64,000 nt of DNA from Thiotrichales bacterium (lineage in GTDB: Bacteria > Pseudomonadota > Gammaproteobacteria > Thiomicrospirales > Thiomicrospiraceae), in the NCBI GenBank assembly GCA_016938655.1, contig JAFGUG010000011.1:1-64000 (forward strand), written 5' to 3'. Each line of letters starts with the position of its first letter. Position 1 is the stretch's first letter. The notes beneath the pieces were generated by a model. That model did no database searches and was not told the DNA's origin. It saw only the letters and a program-made list of their open reading frames with translations. Position numbers and translations under genes: made by a program. Below are positions 17,962 through 26,354 of this stretch, piece by piece.

Positions 17962-19317
17962 TTACTTAGGCGCATAAGGAATCGCCATCACCTCTCTTTG
18001 GTAGTCCAGCATCTCTGGGCTATCCCAAATACTCCCCGCATTCAGACTGTAACGAATTAGCCCGTTTGCATCCACCAAAAAACTGCTTGGAAACGCAAAA
18101 ATATTCCACTGTTCGGACACCTTGCCATCGCGGTCTAGCAGGATTGGAAAATCCACTTTGACCTCTTTAACAAACGCTTCCAGTAAGGCCCGGGTATCTT
18201 TATAAGAGATCGAGACCATGGCAAATTTATCGTCATCCAACTGTTCTAAAGCACGGTTCATGGAAGGGATCTCTTCCACACAGTGTGGACACCACGTAGC
18301 CCAAAAGTTAATTAACAACGCTTTGCCTTTATACGCTTTGAGTACATCTATCACTTCCCCGTCTAAGGATTCAAGTTGAATGTTGGGCATCGGCATGGGG
18401 GGATTTAAGGCCACCATGCCACTGACAATTTTGCTTTTGGGAATCGGTGTTTCAATAGGGCTGAGTTTGGCCACTTGATAACCGATTTGTTGGACGTGTT
18501 CAATCTGTTGTTGAGTGGAAGATTGAATGCGTTGCGCCGCATCTTTGGCCATGATTTCAATGTCTTGATATTTGTAGTAGCCGTCGGTAGCGATGGGAAC
18601 TTGAATGGTCTGCACTAAGCTGCCGCCCATTTTCAATGCTTTCGCACTTAAACCGATGGTGTTGGCTTGGGTGCCCACGGCGGGTTGCAAAATGGTAATG
18701 GGTAAAGCTGTTTGGTAACTAATCGGAAAAAACTCGGGTTTTTCACCTGCCGCAGGGGCATTCACAAACAGGCTAGGGTAGAGCAAAATCACGTTTTTAA
18801 GTTGATTACGCTGGGTTTTGTCTGCGGTTTGTTGCCACAAGTGCAAACCACGCAGTGTGGGCACGGAAGCGACATCCGCGGTAATCACGACGATCTCTTT
18901 GAATTGCTGAGTAGCGTGTAGCATTAAATTTTTCAAGAACTGCCCGTCTAAACGGCGCATGGCAATACGAGTACGATCCATAAACAGCGCCTCAGGCGTG
19001 TCTAAATACCAAACGGTACCCGAATTCGTTAAACCTTTAATGGTCAATGCATCGCCATCATTGGTGTTGGCTGGCTCGCCAATCCATAAATAGAGGCGTG
19101 TTGGGTTTTGGGTACTTTTAAGTTCGGTAATAAGATAGGTTTCGTCACCGGCTTCAATTTCGGTTTGCGGCAGTGAAAGCCATAATGCTCGGTCTTCATA
19201 GGTGAGTGGTTTGGCTGTGGGCGTTGCCACATCTTTTGCAAAGCTGATGCTGGGAGCACTCAAAAAAGCAGTGAAGAGGAGCGTTAAAGAAACGTGTTTG
19301 AATCGCGAAAGGGTCAT
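17962..19317 (-). CDS. Exported TlpA-like thioredoxin with an N-terminal alpha/beta domain
   Basis: A 451-residue exported protein (signal peptide ending near ISFAKD). The C-terminal third (about 310-445) is a TlpA/ResA-like redoxin with ALLINFWATWCPHCVEEIP, active site CPHC, and a cis-Pro loop in NIFAFPSSFLVD. The first 300 residues form a separate domain that I do not recognise with certainty; segments such as RLYLWIGEPA, IVVITADVASVPTLRGL and LKNVILLYPSLF suggest an alpha/beta-hydrolase-like fold without a clear catalytic triad. It may act on periplasmic disulfides, with the N-domain binding a partner. Convergent with epmA. Confidence 0.7.
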   Translation of the reverse strand: MTLSRFKHVSLTLLFTAFLSAPSISFAKDVATPTAKPLTYEDRALWLSLPQTEIEAGDETYLITELKSTQNPTRLYLWIGEPANTNDGDALTIKGLTNSGTVWYLDTPEALFMDRTRIAMRRLDGQFLKNLMLHATQQFKEIVVITADVASVPTLRGLHLWQQTADKTQRNQLKNVILLYPSLFVNAPAAGEKPEFFPISYQTALPITILQPAVGTQANTIGLSAKALKMGGSLVQTIQVPIATDGYYKYQDIEIMAKDAAQRIQSSTQQQIEHVQQIGYQVAKLSPIETPIPKSKIVSGMVALNPPMPMPNIQLESLDGEVIDVLKAYKGKALLINFWATWCPHCVEEIPSMNRALEQLDDDKFAMVSISYKDTRALLEAFVKEVKVDFPILLDRDGKVSEQWNIFAFPSSFLVDANGLIRYSLNAGSIWDSPEMLDYQREVMAIPYAPK

Positions 19318-19320
19318 TTG

Positions 19321-19332
19321 AGCAGGCCTGCT
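19321..19332. repeat. Iterated palindrome, perfect core over a ribosome-binding region
   Basis: AGCAGGCCTGCT ends 4 bp before the ATG of the minus-strand thioredoxin-like gene, exactly where a Shine-Dalgarno sequence would lie. Confidence 0.85.
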
Positions 19333-19388
19333 TACTTTAGAAGGTGTTTAATTCATTTTATTTTAAGGACGGTTAACTTAAGAGTCGA

Positions 19389-19428
19389 GAAAAAAACAGA
19401 GCAAAAACATTAGGAATAATTGCTCTGT
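19389..19428 (-). terminator. T-tailed hairpin upstream of the thioredoxin-like gene
   Basis: ACAGAGCAA (19396-19404) and TTGCTCTGT (19420-19428) pair perfectly around a 15-nt loop. On the minus strand the stem is followed by seven T. No gene on that strand lies upstream within 250 bp, so it is either a leader attenuator for the gene starting at 19317 or the end of an unannotated small RNA. Confidence 0.45.
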
Positions 19429-19681
19429 AAGTATGGGGTCTACTAAGAGATAAAGATGGATGACTAACTCCAAACGTAGTTTATTGATTCTTTTAGCAGT
19501 GAAAAACAACGTTAATTGCAAAACATTGTTGCTAAAAAAGCATTAATAGAAGGGTTAAACGTTCGAGGTTGCATGCTAGGCGAATAGGGGGCTTGACAAG
19601 GGGTGTACAATAGTAAGGTTGTTTATTTTTATTATGTATGAGGCCTGCTTAGATTGGCCTTGACCCCTCTAGGAGACCTTA
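19429..19681. other. Intergenic leader of sspA
   Basis: No convincing open frame. It contains TTGACA at 19593-19598, but no good -10 at the usual distance (TACAAT at 19606 is too close), and a 9-bp partial iterated palindrome AGGCCTGCT at 19641-19649 in the presumed 5' leader. A strong AGGAG sits 6 nt before the sspA ATG. Confidence 0.4.
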
Positions 19682-20317
19682 ATGTCTGATATTCCAATTA
19701 TGAAACGTTCGGTAATGGTGTTGTTTTCTGATTCCAAAGATCCAAGTTCGCACCGTGTACGTTTAATGGCACAAGAGAAAGACATTCCAATGGAAATCGT
19801 GGAAGTCGATGTGGATGATATGCCAGAAGATTTATTGGAATTGAACCCTTACGGTACTTTACCAACTTTGGTTGACCGTGAATTGGTTTTGTATGATCCA
19901 CAAGTGATTATTGAGTATTTAGATGAGCGTTTTCCGCACCCACCTTTGATGTCGGTTGACCCGATTTCTAAAGCACGTGCCCGTCAAATGCTGCGTCAAA
20001 TTGAAAAAGAGTGGTACCCACTGGTCGATACGATTGCCAATGGTCAAGATGAATCCGAAGTCAAAAAAGCGCGCCGTGATTTACTTGAGCGTTTGATTCA
20101 GTTAATTCCAGTGTTTGATCATAAAGAGTATTTTATGAGTGACGATTACTCATTAGTAGACGTCAGTATGTCGGTACTGCTATGGCGTTTACCGTCATTA
20201 GGCATTGAGCTTCCAAGAACCGCTAAGCCGATTTTTGACTACGCAGACCGCGTACTAAAAAGAGAGACGTTTGCGGAAAGCTTGTCAGATGACGAATTGG
20301 ATATGCGAGAAGTTTAA
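19682..20317 (+). CDS. sspA: Stringent starvation protein A
   Basis: A 211-residue GST-fold protein that binds RNA polymerase in gammaproteobacteria and acts in starvation and stress gene control. The N-terminal thioredoxin-like part has SDSKDPSSHRVRLMAQEK, followed by NPYGTLPTLVDRELVLYD and IIEYLDERFPHPPL, the SspA signature. Full length. Its final A overlaps the sspB ATG (TAATG), so the two genes form a coupled pair, the standard arrangement. Confidence 0.95.
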   Translation: MSDIPIMKRSVMVLFSDSKDPSSHRVRLMAQEKDIPMEIVEVDVDDMPEDLLELNPYGTLPTLVDRELVLYDPQVIIEYLDERFPHPPLMSVDPISKARARQMLRQIEKEWYPLVDTIANGQDESEVKKARRDLLERLIQLIPVFDHKEYFMSDDYSLVDVSMSVLLWRLPSLGIELPRTAKPIFDYADRVLKRETFAESLSDDELDMREV

Positions 20318-20787
20318 TGGCTGAGCCAATGCTATCAAACCGACCTTATATCATTCGTGCCATGTACGAGTGGATGGTGGATAATCAGTGGACACCACAC
20401 ATGCAGGTGGACGCCAATTATCCTGGCATTCAGATTCCACGCGCGTTTGTGCAAGAGGGTGGGATTGTGTTTAATGTCTCGCCACATGCGGTACAAGCGT
20501 TAGACATGCAAAATAATTGGTTTCAGTTTCGTGCGCGTTTTCAAGGTGTGGAGCAAGTTGTGGCGTTTCCACCAGAAGCGGTGTTGGCGATTTTTGCCCG
20601 TGAGAACGGACAAGGCATGCCGTTTCCACCGGAACCGTATCCCGATATAGCCGATGAACCGAGTTCTAAACCGACTTTAAGCGCGGTTGAAGGTGAGGGT
20701 AAAAACCCGGAGTCAGATTCTGGCAAAGGGAAGGAGCCAAGCAAAAAACCAGTTAAAAAGAAACCGACCTTGTCGGTGGTTAAGTAA
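20317..20787 (+). CDS. sspB: ClpXP protease specificity-enhancing factor SspB
   Basis: A 156-residue adaptor that delivers ssrA-tagged peptides to ClpXP. The N-terminal substrate-binding domain (residues 5-105) has RPYIIRAMYEWMVDN, INVSPHAV-type sequence (VFNVSPHAVQAL) and PPEAVLAIFARENGQGM. A charged flexible linker follows, then a C-terminal tail KKKPTLSVVK, the short XB peptide that docks on ClpX. The linker repeats related peptides (KPTLSAVEGE and KPTLSVVK). Translationally coupled to sspA. Confidence 0.95.
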   Translation: MAEPMLSNRPYIIRAMYEWMVDNQWTPHMQVDANYPGIQIPRAFVQEGGIVFNVSPHAVQALDMQNNWFQFRARFQGVEQVVAFPPEAVLAIFARENGQGMPFPPEPYPDIADEPSSKPTLSAVEGEGKNPESDSGKGKEPSKKPVKKKPTLSVVK

Positions 20788-20823
20788 CCGTATTGATGAT
20801 TATTTTGCTGAATTAATAACGTT

Positions 20824-21879
20824 CTATTTGAACGGTTGAATAATCTGCATCTTTGCAAAAGCCTGCTTAATCGCAGGCTTTTGTGTTTCTAAAAACAACA
20901 GTTTTAAGTTAGGCCCCGCATCCATCGTAAAGTACACTTCCACCCCTTGCTGACGTAACGCCCATACTGCGTGCATAGCCGCTACCGACTCCGGTTGCCA
21001 GTAAACAATCGGTGGCCAAGTCGCCATCATGGTGGCGTGCATACTCAAGGCATTGTTTTCGGCCGTTTTTCCTAACAAACTAAAGTCGTGGTTAGCAATG
21101 GCTTGCTGAATGAGCTCCATATCTTTAGCGGCTTTGTCTGGCCACGCTTGATAGAGTTCACAGGTATTCACCGTCTGTTGCATGCCCGCCGTTGAACTGA
21201 CCGCTTTTTCACTCACATCCACTTTTAAAAGGCCGACACACAGTTCTGGCCATTGTGTATCAATGGCTTCGGCAAAGCTGTCCATGCCATCGGTTCGCGA
21301 ACCCACGTGCCAAACCGCAAACCCCGGAAACAATGAGCGGCTGGCACTGCCACTGCCTAATCGCGCCAGTAAAGAGAGCTTTTGATCTGATAAATGCCAT
21401 TGAAACAAATCATTTAACGCCAGCACTAATGCCGCGTATCCCGAAGCAGAAGAGGCTAAACCCGCCGCAGTAGGAACCGTGTTTAAGGTATCGACATGAA
21501 ACACGGCGTGTTCATTGGGTCTAAAAAAGTCTAAAAAGGCAGAGAGGCGCTTGGCAAACGTGACGTGCGGTTCTAACAAGGTGTCATTGAGCACGATTTG
21601 GTCATGTTCACCTTGGCTTAAGGTGAGTTCGGTTTGGGTACCCAGCCCCGGCAAACTAATCGATACACTGCCGTTAATGGGCAGATTTAAGCTGGTTTCA
21701 CGCTTGCCCCAGTATTTACTCAACGCAATGTTTACGGGTGCTTCACCAAACCCGCAGGTTTTAGCGTTGTTAAAAGCCGAGTGGGTTTCGCTGTGGCCAA
21801 TCACCTTGTCAACAAACTGTTGTGGGCTAAGGCTAGGTTGCGTGGCAAACGGGGTAGAAGCGTTCATGCGGTTGTCCAT
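20824..21879 (-). CDS. mvaD: Diphosphomevalonate decarboxylase
   Basis: A 351-residue GHMP-superfamily enzyme that converts mevalonate diphosphate to isopentenyl diphosphate with ATP. Signature segments are VNIALSKYWGKRE, NGSVSISL, TAAGLASSASGYAAL (phosphate loop) and GSGSASRSLFPGFAVW. The N-terminus is somewhat longer than usual (about 40 residues before the conserved start), and a second ATG exists at 21867. Last gene of the minus-strand mevalonate cluster. Its 3' end also encodes the sspAB terminator. Confidence 0.94.
   Translation of the reverse strand: MDNRMNASTPFATQPSLSPQQFVDKVIGHSETHSAFNNAKTCGFGEAPVNIALSKYWGKRETSLNLPINGSVSISLPGLGTQTELTLSQGEHDQIVLNDTLLEPHVTFAKRLSAFLDFFRPNEHAVFHVDTLNTVPTAAGLASSASGYAALVLALNDLFQWHLSDQKLSLLARLGSGSASRSLFPGFAVWHVGSRTDGMDSFAEAIDTQWPELCVGLLKVDVSEKAVSSTAGMQQTVNTCELYQAWPDKAAKDMELIQQAIANHDFSLLGKTAENNALSMHATMMATWPPIVYWQPESVAAMHAVWALRQQGVEVYFTMDAGPNLKLLFLETQKPAIKQAFAKMQIIQPFK
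20857..20885 (+). terminator. Intrinsic terminator for sspAB inside the 3' end of mvaD
   Basis: AAAAGCCTGC (20857-20866) and GCAGGCTTTT (20873-20882) form a perfect 10-bp stem with a 6-nt loop, followed by TGTTT. The element lies within the convergent mvaD coding region, about 35 bp inside its stop. It is also symmetrical enough to act weakly on the minus strand. Confidence 0.65.
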
Positions 21880-21914
21880 TTTGATTAGGAAAATAAATTA
21901 GGTAAATAGATAAG

Positions 21915-22925
21915 TTAGTTTCTATAAAAGTCGGTGTGCGCACCCAAGAAAGTGACGTCGACATTCAGTTGGGTAAAGGTTTGCATTGATTGTTTAATCG
22001 TTTCTGAACAATCGGTTAAATTACCAAAACCCAGCACGCAATCGCCTAAACCAGAGCCCGATATTTTACTGGCGTGAATCCCTGAACACTGACGCATCAG
22101 GTCGATAATGCTTTGCAAGGTTTCGTCGTTAACACCCAAAGCGTCCATTAAATCTTGATAGACTTCACACAGTGCGTAAAAGTGTTCGAGTTTGCCATCC
22201 AACAGGGTTTGACAGGCCTGCTTGGTGGTTTCACCCATTAATGCATATAGGCGATTGAGCTGTTCAGGCTCAGCTTGCCACTGTTCCGAAACGTGCTTTA
22301 ACACCTCTCCAGTGGGGGTTTTATAACCGCAATAAACCAAACTTAACGCTAAATTTTGTGTGATGCTTTCAGGCAGGGTTTGAATGTTGGCAGGCCTGCT
22401 GATTTGTTCAGACGTCAACGCAGGCTCAAACAGAATGACACCACCAGATAAACTGGCCGCTAAATCGGTACCCGAACCACGGCCTTGAATGCCAAGGATA
22501 ATCTCATGGCCTAACTGAAACAGTTCAAGGGTGTTTAGGTTCTGTTCTGTAATTTGATTTAAACCGTGCAAACTGGCGGCCAAAACCGCCGCCGAACTGC
22601 CTAAACCGAGGGTACTGGAGAACTCACTGACAATCTTAATTTGTAAACCGTGATTGAGGCTTTTAGCAAACGCATTCAGCGCGTGCATCACAAATCGTAA
22701 TTTGGGGTGGTCCAGTTCAGGGTGCTGCTTAAACGCTTTTAGTTCGTCTAGGGTAAATTGAAAATTTGCGAGTTCAGATTCAATGCAGAGGGTTTTATCG
22801 GTGGTTTTTGACCAGTGGATTTCAATTCGCTGATTCACCGCACACGCCATTGCCGGATAACCATAAACCACACTGTGTTCACCCAATAACATTAAATTAG
22901 CGGGGGCTGAACTAATCCAAAACAC
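21915..22925 (-). CDS. GHMP kinase, probable phosphomevalonate kinase
   Basis: A 336-residue GHMP kinase. Motifs: PANLMLLGEHSVVYGYPA at the N-terminus, phosphate loop TLGLGSSAAV, and GRGSGTDLAASLSGGVILF in place of the PSGID motif of mevalonate kinases, then the C-terminal KISGSGLGDCVLG. Which of the two GHMP kinases here acts on mevalonate and which on phosphomevalonate cannot be settled by eye; the G-R-G-S-G-T-D motif favours phosphomevalonate kinase. Start is GTG at 22925, overlapping the previous gene by 14 bp, with AAGGAG about 7 nt upstream. Two iterated-palindrome copies (22213-22222, 22390-22400) are in the coding region. Confidence 0.8.
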   Translation of the reverse strand: MFWISSAPANLMLLGEHSVVYGYPAMACAVNQRIEIHWSKTTDKTLCIESELANFQFTLDELKAFKQHPELDHPKLRFVMHALNAFAKSLNHGLQIKIVSEFSSTLGLGSSAAVLAASLHGLNQITEQNLNTLELFQLGHEIILGIQGRGSGTDLAASLSGGVILFEPALTSEQISRPANIQTLPESITQNLALSLVYCGYKTPTGEVLKHVSEQWQAEPEQLNRLYALMGETTKQACQTLLDGKLEHFYALCEVYQDLMDALGVNDETLQSIIDLMRQCSGIHASKISGSGLGDCVLGFGNLTDCSETIKQSMQTFTQLNVDVTFLGAHTDFYRN

Positions 22926-24024
22926 AGTGCACTCCTTGGGTTTGCAATTTCAGTTGCCAGTAAGCGAAGCGGTATTGAGCGCAAAGTTCGGTGGGGGCGA
23001 TGTCTGATAGGCAGAGCACCATACCGGCATTATCGCCCTCAATGCTCCCTGCACCGCACACTTTGCTGGCGGCGTTTAACGTGTGGTCGAGTTGCTGAAT
23101 AAACTGTTCTACGGGTTTCGGTACCACGCCAATCTTTTGCAGTAATTGTTGATTGGCTTGAATCGCTTGTTTGAGTTGTTTTGTGTTGTGAGTTAACCAG
23201 GCCTGCTCAATTTCAAGACTGACTTTTTTAAACGCTTGCCACAGAGCCGTATCATTTTGATGGTGTTGTCTCACTGTGTGCACACACTCGCCGGTATGAC
23301 TTAAAGGTGCACCGGTATCTATTAGCCATGCGTTTAAAGGTTGGCTTGGCAGGGTTTCAATGGGTTGATTAAGTTGGTATTTCAGCAGGCCTGCTTGAAT
23401 TAAGGTAGCGGGGTCTAAACCGCTTGATTGACCGTGTTGATACGACTCAATCTGTTTGGCTAAATCCAGAAGCGTTTCGTTTAAGACAGGATGTTGATGA
23501 GCTTTGAACAGGCCTGCTAACAGGCTCACAATGACCCCCGCCGAACTGCCCAATCCGCGCCCAATAGGCACCTCAGAGTGTATACGAATTTGCCAGTTTT
23601 GCGGTTGGATGGGGTGCGTTTGGTTAAAAACCCACAAGCTAATCAGCACCAGATCAAAGGGCGTACAGAGCACGTTATCAATAGCTAATCTGTTCGCTTT
23701 ATACGCTTTAAAGCGTTGTTCAATTTGTAATGCCTGATGTTGCCAGTCGGCAAAATCAAACGTCGCCTCAAGCTGAAAATCGTTAAGTTGAATGTGAAAG
23801 TGTGCAGATTGGTTGTCTGAGGTTTTTTGAGTTTGAGACTGAGTGTGAGGTTGCGTTGAAAGGGTGCAGTGCGTGTTTAAATCAATCGCCATGCTCAGAG
23901 CAGGGCAGCCGAACAGTACCGCATGTTCGCCACTTAAGATGAGTTTTGCAGGCGCGCTGCAGTGAACCGTATGAGAAGGTCTGGTTATTGGGTTTGAAGG
24001 TACAAGGCGCATTGATTCGGCCAA
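22912..24024 (-). CDS. GHMP kinase, probable mevalonate kinase
   Basis: A 370-residue GHMP kinase with SAPAKLILSGEHAVLFGCPA, phosphate loop PIGRGLGSSAGVIVSLLAG and GQSSGLDPATLIQAG, where the Asp matches the catalytic Asp of mevalonate kinases. The C-terminal VCGAGSIEGDNAGMVLCLS is a variant of the GxGxGG loop. Probably phosphorylates mevalonate at C5. The frame opens at a TTG (24024), with an ATG four codons later (24012); neither has a clear ribosome-binding site and 11 bp separate it from mvaS, so coupling is likely. Contains three copies of the iterated palindrome, the densest cluster in the window. Confidence 0.78.
   Translation of the reverse strand: MAESMRLVPSNPITRPSHTVHCSAPAKLILSGEHAVLFGCPALSMAIDLNTHCTLSTQPHTQSQTQKTSDNQSAHFHIQLNDFQLEATFDFADWQHQALQIEQRFKAYKANRLAIDNVLCTPFDLVLISLWVFNQTHPIQPQNWQIRIHSEVPIGRGLGSSAGVIVSLLAGLFKAHQHPVLNETLLDLAKQIESYQHGQSSGLDPATLIQAGLLKYQLNQPIETLPSQPLNAWLIDTGAPLSHTGECVHTVRQHHQNDTALWQAFKKVSLEIEQAWLTHNTKQLKQAIQANQQLLQKIGVVPKPVEQFIQQLDHTLNAASKVCGAGSIEGDNAGMVLCLSDIAPTELCAQYRFAYWQLKLQTQGVHCVLD
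23384..23395. repeat. Iterated palindrome, perfect core (in mevalonate kinase gene)
   Basis: AGCAGGCCTGCT read as QAGLLK on the minus strand. Partial copies flank it at 23198-23207 and 23509-23518, giving three within 330 bp. Confidence 0.85.
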
Positions 24025-24035
24025 AACCAGAGCGG

Positions 24036-25199
24036 TTAAACCGCTTGGTAGTAACGTTTATGGTCTTGAATGCCAGCTAAGCGATAAGGCCCTTTATTGG
24101 CTTGAGAAAACTCAATATTTTCAACGGCTTCATCGGTTTGGTGATAAAACGCTAAATACTCGGCGTAGCTTAACGGTTGGCGCTGCGCAATTTGGGTTTG
24201 GTGACTGTGCGTCATTAACACCTTTTCGTAACCCGGCTGCATTAAGCCGGTGAAAAACTCTGCAACACAGCCGGATCCATAACTAAAAAAGCTAACACGG
24301 CGTCCTTGAAGGTCTTCTTTTAGGTTGTCGAGTAGTGAGCAAAACCCAACAAATAACGAAGCGCTATAACTGTTACCAATAATACGGTTATAAACTTGAC
24401 CAGGTTGGGTTTGCGCTAAAAATTGCTCATGCGTCAATTTCACTTTAGCCACACGGGTTAGCGTGTGATGCGCTTTTTCGGCCATTTTGGTAAACGGGAT
24501 GTGATAACAAAAATGGTTGATGTCGCTAAAACTGCGGCCAGTCTGTTCGGTAAAGTGCGCCCAACTGTGCTTTAAACTATTAAGGTAAACTTTGGTTGAG
24601 TACTTACCATCCACCAACGCGGTTTTACGGTGATTAGGGCGCCAAAAATCCATGACATCTTCGGTGTGATACCCCGATCCTGGTTCAATCGCTAAGATGC
24701 GTGGTGACTCAGTCACTAACATGGCCACTGCGCCACACCCTTGAGTGGCTTCACCCGAGGTGTCGACGTCGTATTTAGCAATGTCAGCAGCAATAACGAG
24801 GACTTTTTCTTTTGGGTTCATGTGCACTAAAGCGGTCGCCATTTGTAAAGCGGCGGCACCCGAGTAACAGGCGTGTTTAAATTCCACAACACGGCAACGC
24901 GGCGACAAGCCGAGTAGACCATGAAGAAAAACGCCAGCAGATTTAGACTGGTCTACACCGGATTCGGTGGCAAACAAAATGGCGCTGATGTCGGATTTAT
25001 CAATTTGCGCTAATATGGGGGCGGCGGCTTTGGCTGCAAGGCTAACCACGTCCTCATCAGGCGGAGCAATCGACATTTTTTCTTGGCCAATCCCAATATA
25101 GAACTTATCAACGTCGATGTTTTTTTCTTGTGCAAAAGTATCAAGACCTAAGAAATAGTCGGACGTTGAAAAGTGGATTAAGTCTATGCCTACATTCAT
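24036..25199 (-). CDS. mvaS: Hydroxymethylglutaryl-CoA synthase
   Basis: A 387-residue thiolase-fold enzyme condensing acetyl-CoA and acetoacetyl-CoA to HMG-CoA, the entry step of the mevalonate pathway. The nucleophilic Cys is in FKHACYSGAAALQ (around residue 114); the general base Glu is probably in ATESGVDQSKSAG; the substrate His is in FCYHIPFTKMAEKAHH. Length and MNVGIDLIHF start match bacterial MvaS. It is followed after 11 bp by the first GHMP kinase. Confidence 0.95.
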   Translation of the reverse strand: MNVGIDLIHFSTSDYFLGLDTFAQEKNIDVDKFYIGIGQEKMSIAPPDEDVVSLAAKAAAPILAQIDKSDISAILFATESGVDQSKSAGVFLHGLLGLSPRCRVVEFKHACYSGAAALQMATALVHMNPKEKVLVIAADIAKYDVDTSGEATQGCGAVAMLVTESPRILAIEPGSGYHTEDVMDFWRPNHRKTALVDGKYSTKVYLNSLKHSWAHFTEQTGRSFSDINHFCYHIPFTKMAEKAHHTLTRVAKVKLTHEQFLAQTQPGQVYNRIIGNSYSASLFVGFCSLLDNLKEDLQGRRVSFFSYGSGCVAEFFTGLMQPGYEKVLMTHSHQTQIAQRQPLSYAEYLAFYHQTDEAVENIEFSQANKGPYRLAGIQDHKRYYQAV

Positions 25200-25245
25200 A
25201 TTTAAAGCAAAATCTTCATTGGAAATTAATTAATTACAGTTAAAC

Positions 25246-25272
25246 GACTTTAACGTGATCGTGTGACTTTAA
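25246..25272. promoter_or_regulatory. Direct repeat upstream of mvaS, candidate operator
   Basis: GACTTTAA occurs at 25246-25253 and 25265-25272, start-to-start 19 bp, close to two helical turns, in the 104-bp gap between mvaS and the isomerase gene. The 11-bp spacer is CGTGATCGTGT. The spacing suggests a protein-binding site; no regulator is known. Confidence 0.3.
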
Positions 25273-25303
25273 GCCAACATCAAACCGAAGTTTGTATTGT
25301 ACT

Positions 25304-26320
25304 TTAGGGTTTGATCAGCAAGCTATCGTTTAAATGTAAGGCGTCAACAGTCGACGCGCCCAACAGAAACTGCGCCGTGGCAAATTCCTGTTTAAATTGT
25401 TCTATCGTTTGCACTACCGCATCGGTCGATTGCATGGCCGCGGAAAGCAGTGGCGCGGCAACGCCGCACAAACGGCCGCCAATTATAACAGATTTTGCCA
25501 TGTCGATACCGTTTCGTATGCCGCCACTTGCGATAAATTGCGCACGCGATTGATAGGGCTTAGCGTACTGCAAAGATTGCACGGTTGTTAAGCCCCAATC
25601 TTGAAATAAAATCCCTAAGTCATTCTCGGAACGGTGCGCTTCAATCCGGCTCCAAGAGGTACCGCCACGGCCTGCGACATCAAACCATCTTATGCCGGCT
25701 TGCAACCCAAGTTCAATATCCGCTGGCGACAGACCTGAGCCGACCTCTTTAAGAATAATTGGCACATCCAATTTCTCTGAGAGTTGGTTGATTTTCTCAG
25801 CTAACTGCGCAAAATTGGTATCGCCTTCGGGCTGAATTAACTCTTGCAAAGGGTTTAAGTGCAGATAAAGCGCATTCGCTTGCAGGGCATCAATCGCTCT
25901 TTGCGCCTCATCAAAACCAAAGCCATAGTTGAGTTGTACAGCACCAATGTTCGCAATAAGCGGAACGTTCGGCGCATATTGACGCAAGTTAAAACTTTCG
26001 GTGGCGGCTTTGTCCATAATCATGGCACGTTGAGACCCAACGGCCATGGGGACTTGGCAAATTTCAGCGGCTTCGGCTAGGTTCTGGTTGATGTGTTGTA
26101 AATTTTGTGCGGCACCGCCGGTCATTGAGGCAATTAAAAACGGGAAGCTAATCGGAGAGCCCAAAAAGATAGACGAACTGTCAACGTCAGAAAAGTTGAT
26201 TTCCGGCATGGCACGATGCATTAAATGAAGAGTGTCAAATTCACTCTGCTTACGCTCCACCAAGGGATCGTTAAGCACGGCATCAATGTGGTCTTGTTTG
26301 CGTTGCGTGATTTTAGACAT
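25304..26320 (-). CDS. fni: Type 2 isopentenyl-diphosphate delta-isomerase
   Basis: A 338-residue FMN- and NADPH-dependent enzyme interconverting IPP and DMAPP. Family motifs: PFLIASMTGGAAQN, PMAVGSQRAMI, HLNPLQELIQPEGD (substrate binding with conserved Gln and Glu), ILKEVGSGLS, and FDVAGRGGTSWSRIE, all typical of Idi-2. It closes the route from mevalonate to both C5 units. 34 bp separate it from the HMG-CoA reductase upstream. Confidence 0.95.
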   Translation of the reverse strand: MSKITQRKQDHIDAVLNDPLVERKQSEFDTLHLMHRAMPEINFSDVDSSSIFLGSPISFPFLIASMTGGAAQNLQHINQNLAEAAEICQVPMAVGSQRAMIMDKAATESFNLRQYAPNVPLIANIGAVQLNYGFGFDEAQRAIDALQANALYLHLNPLQELIQPEGDTNFAQLAEKINQLSEKLDVPIILKEVGSGLSPADIELGLQAGIRWFDVAGRGGTSWSRIEAHRSENDLGILFQDWGLTTVQSLQYAKPYQSRAQFIASGGIRNGIDMAKSVIIGGRLCGVAAPLLSAAMQSTDAVVQTIEQFKQEFATAQFLLGASTVDALHLNDSLLIKP

Positions 26321-26354
26321 TCACTCTACCGTTGGTTACAACGAGCCGATTAGC

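Noticed and set aside
19593..19611. TTGACA with TACAAT as an sspA promoter
   Set aside because: Only 7 bp separate the boxes and no other -10 fits at 16-18 bp.
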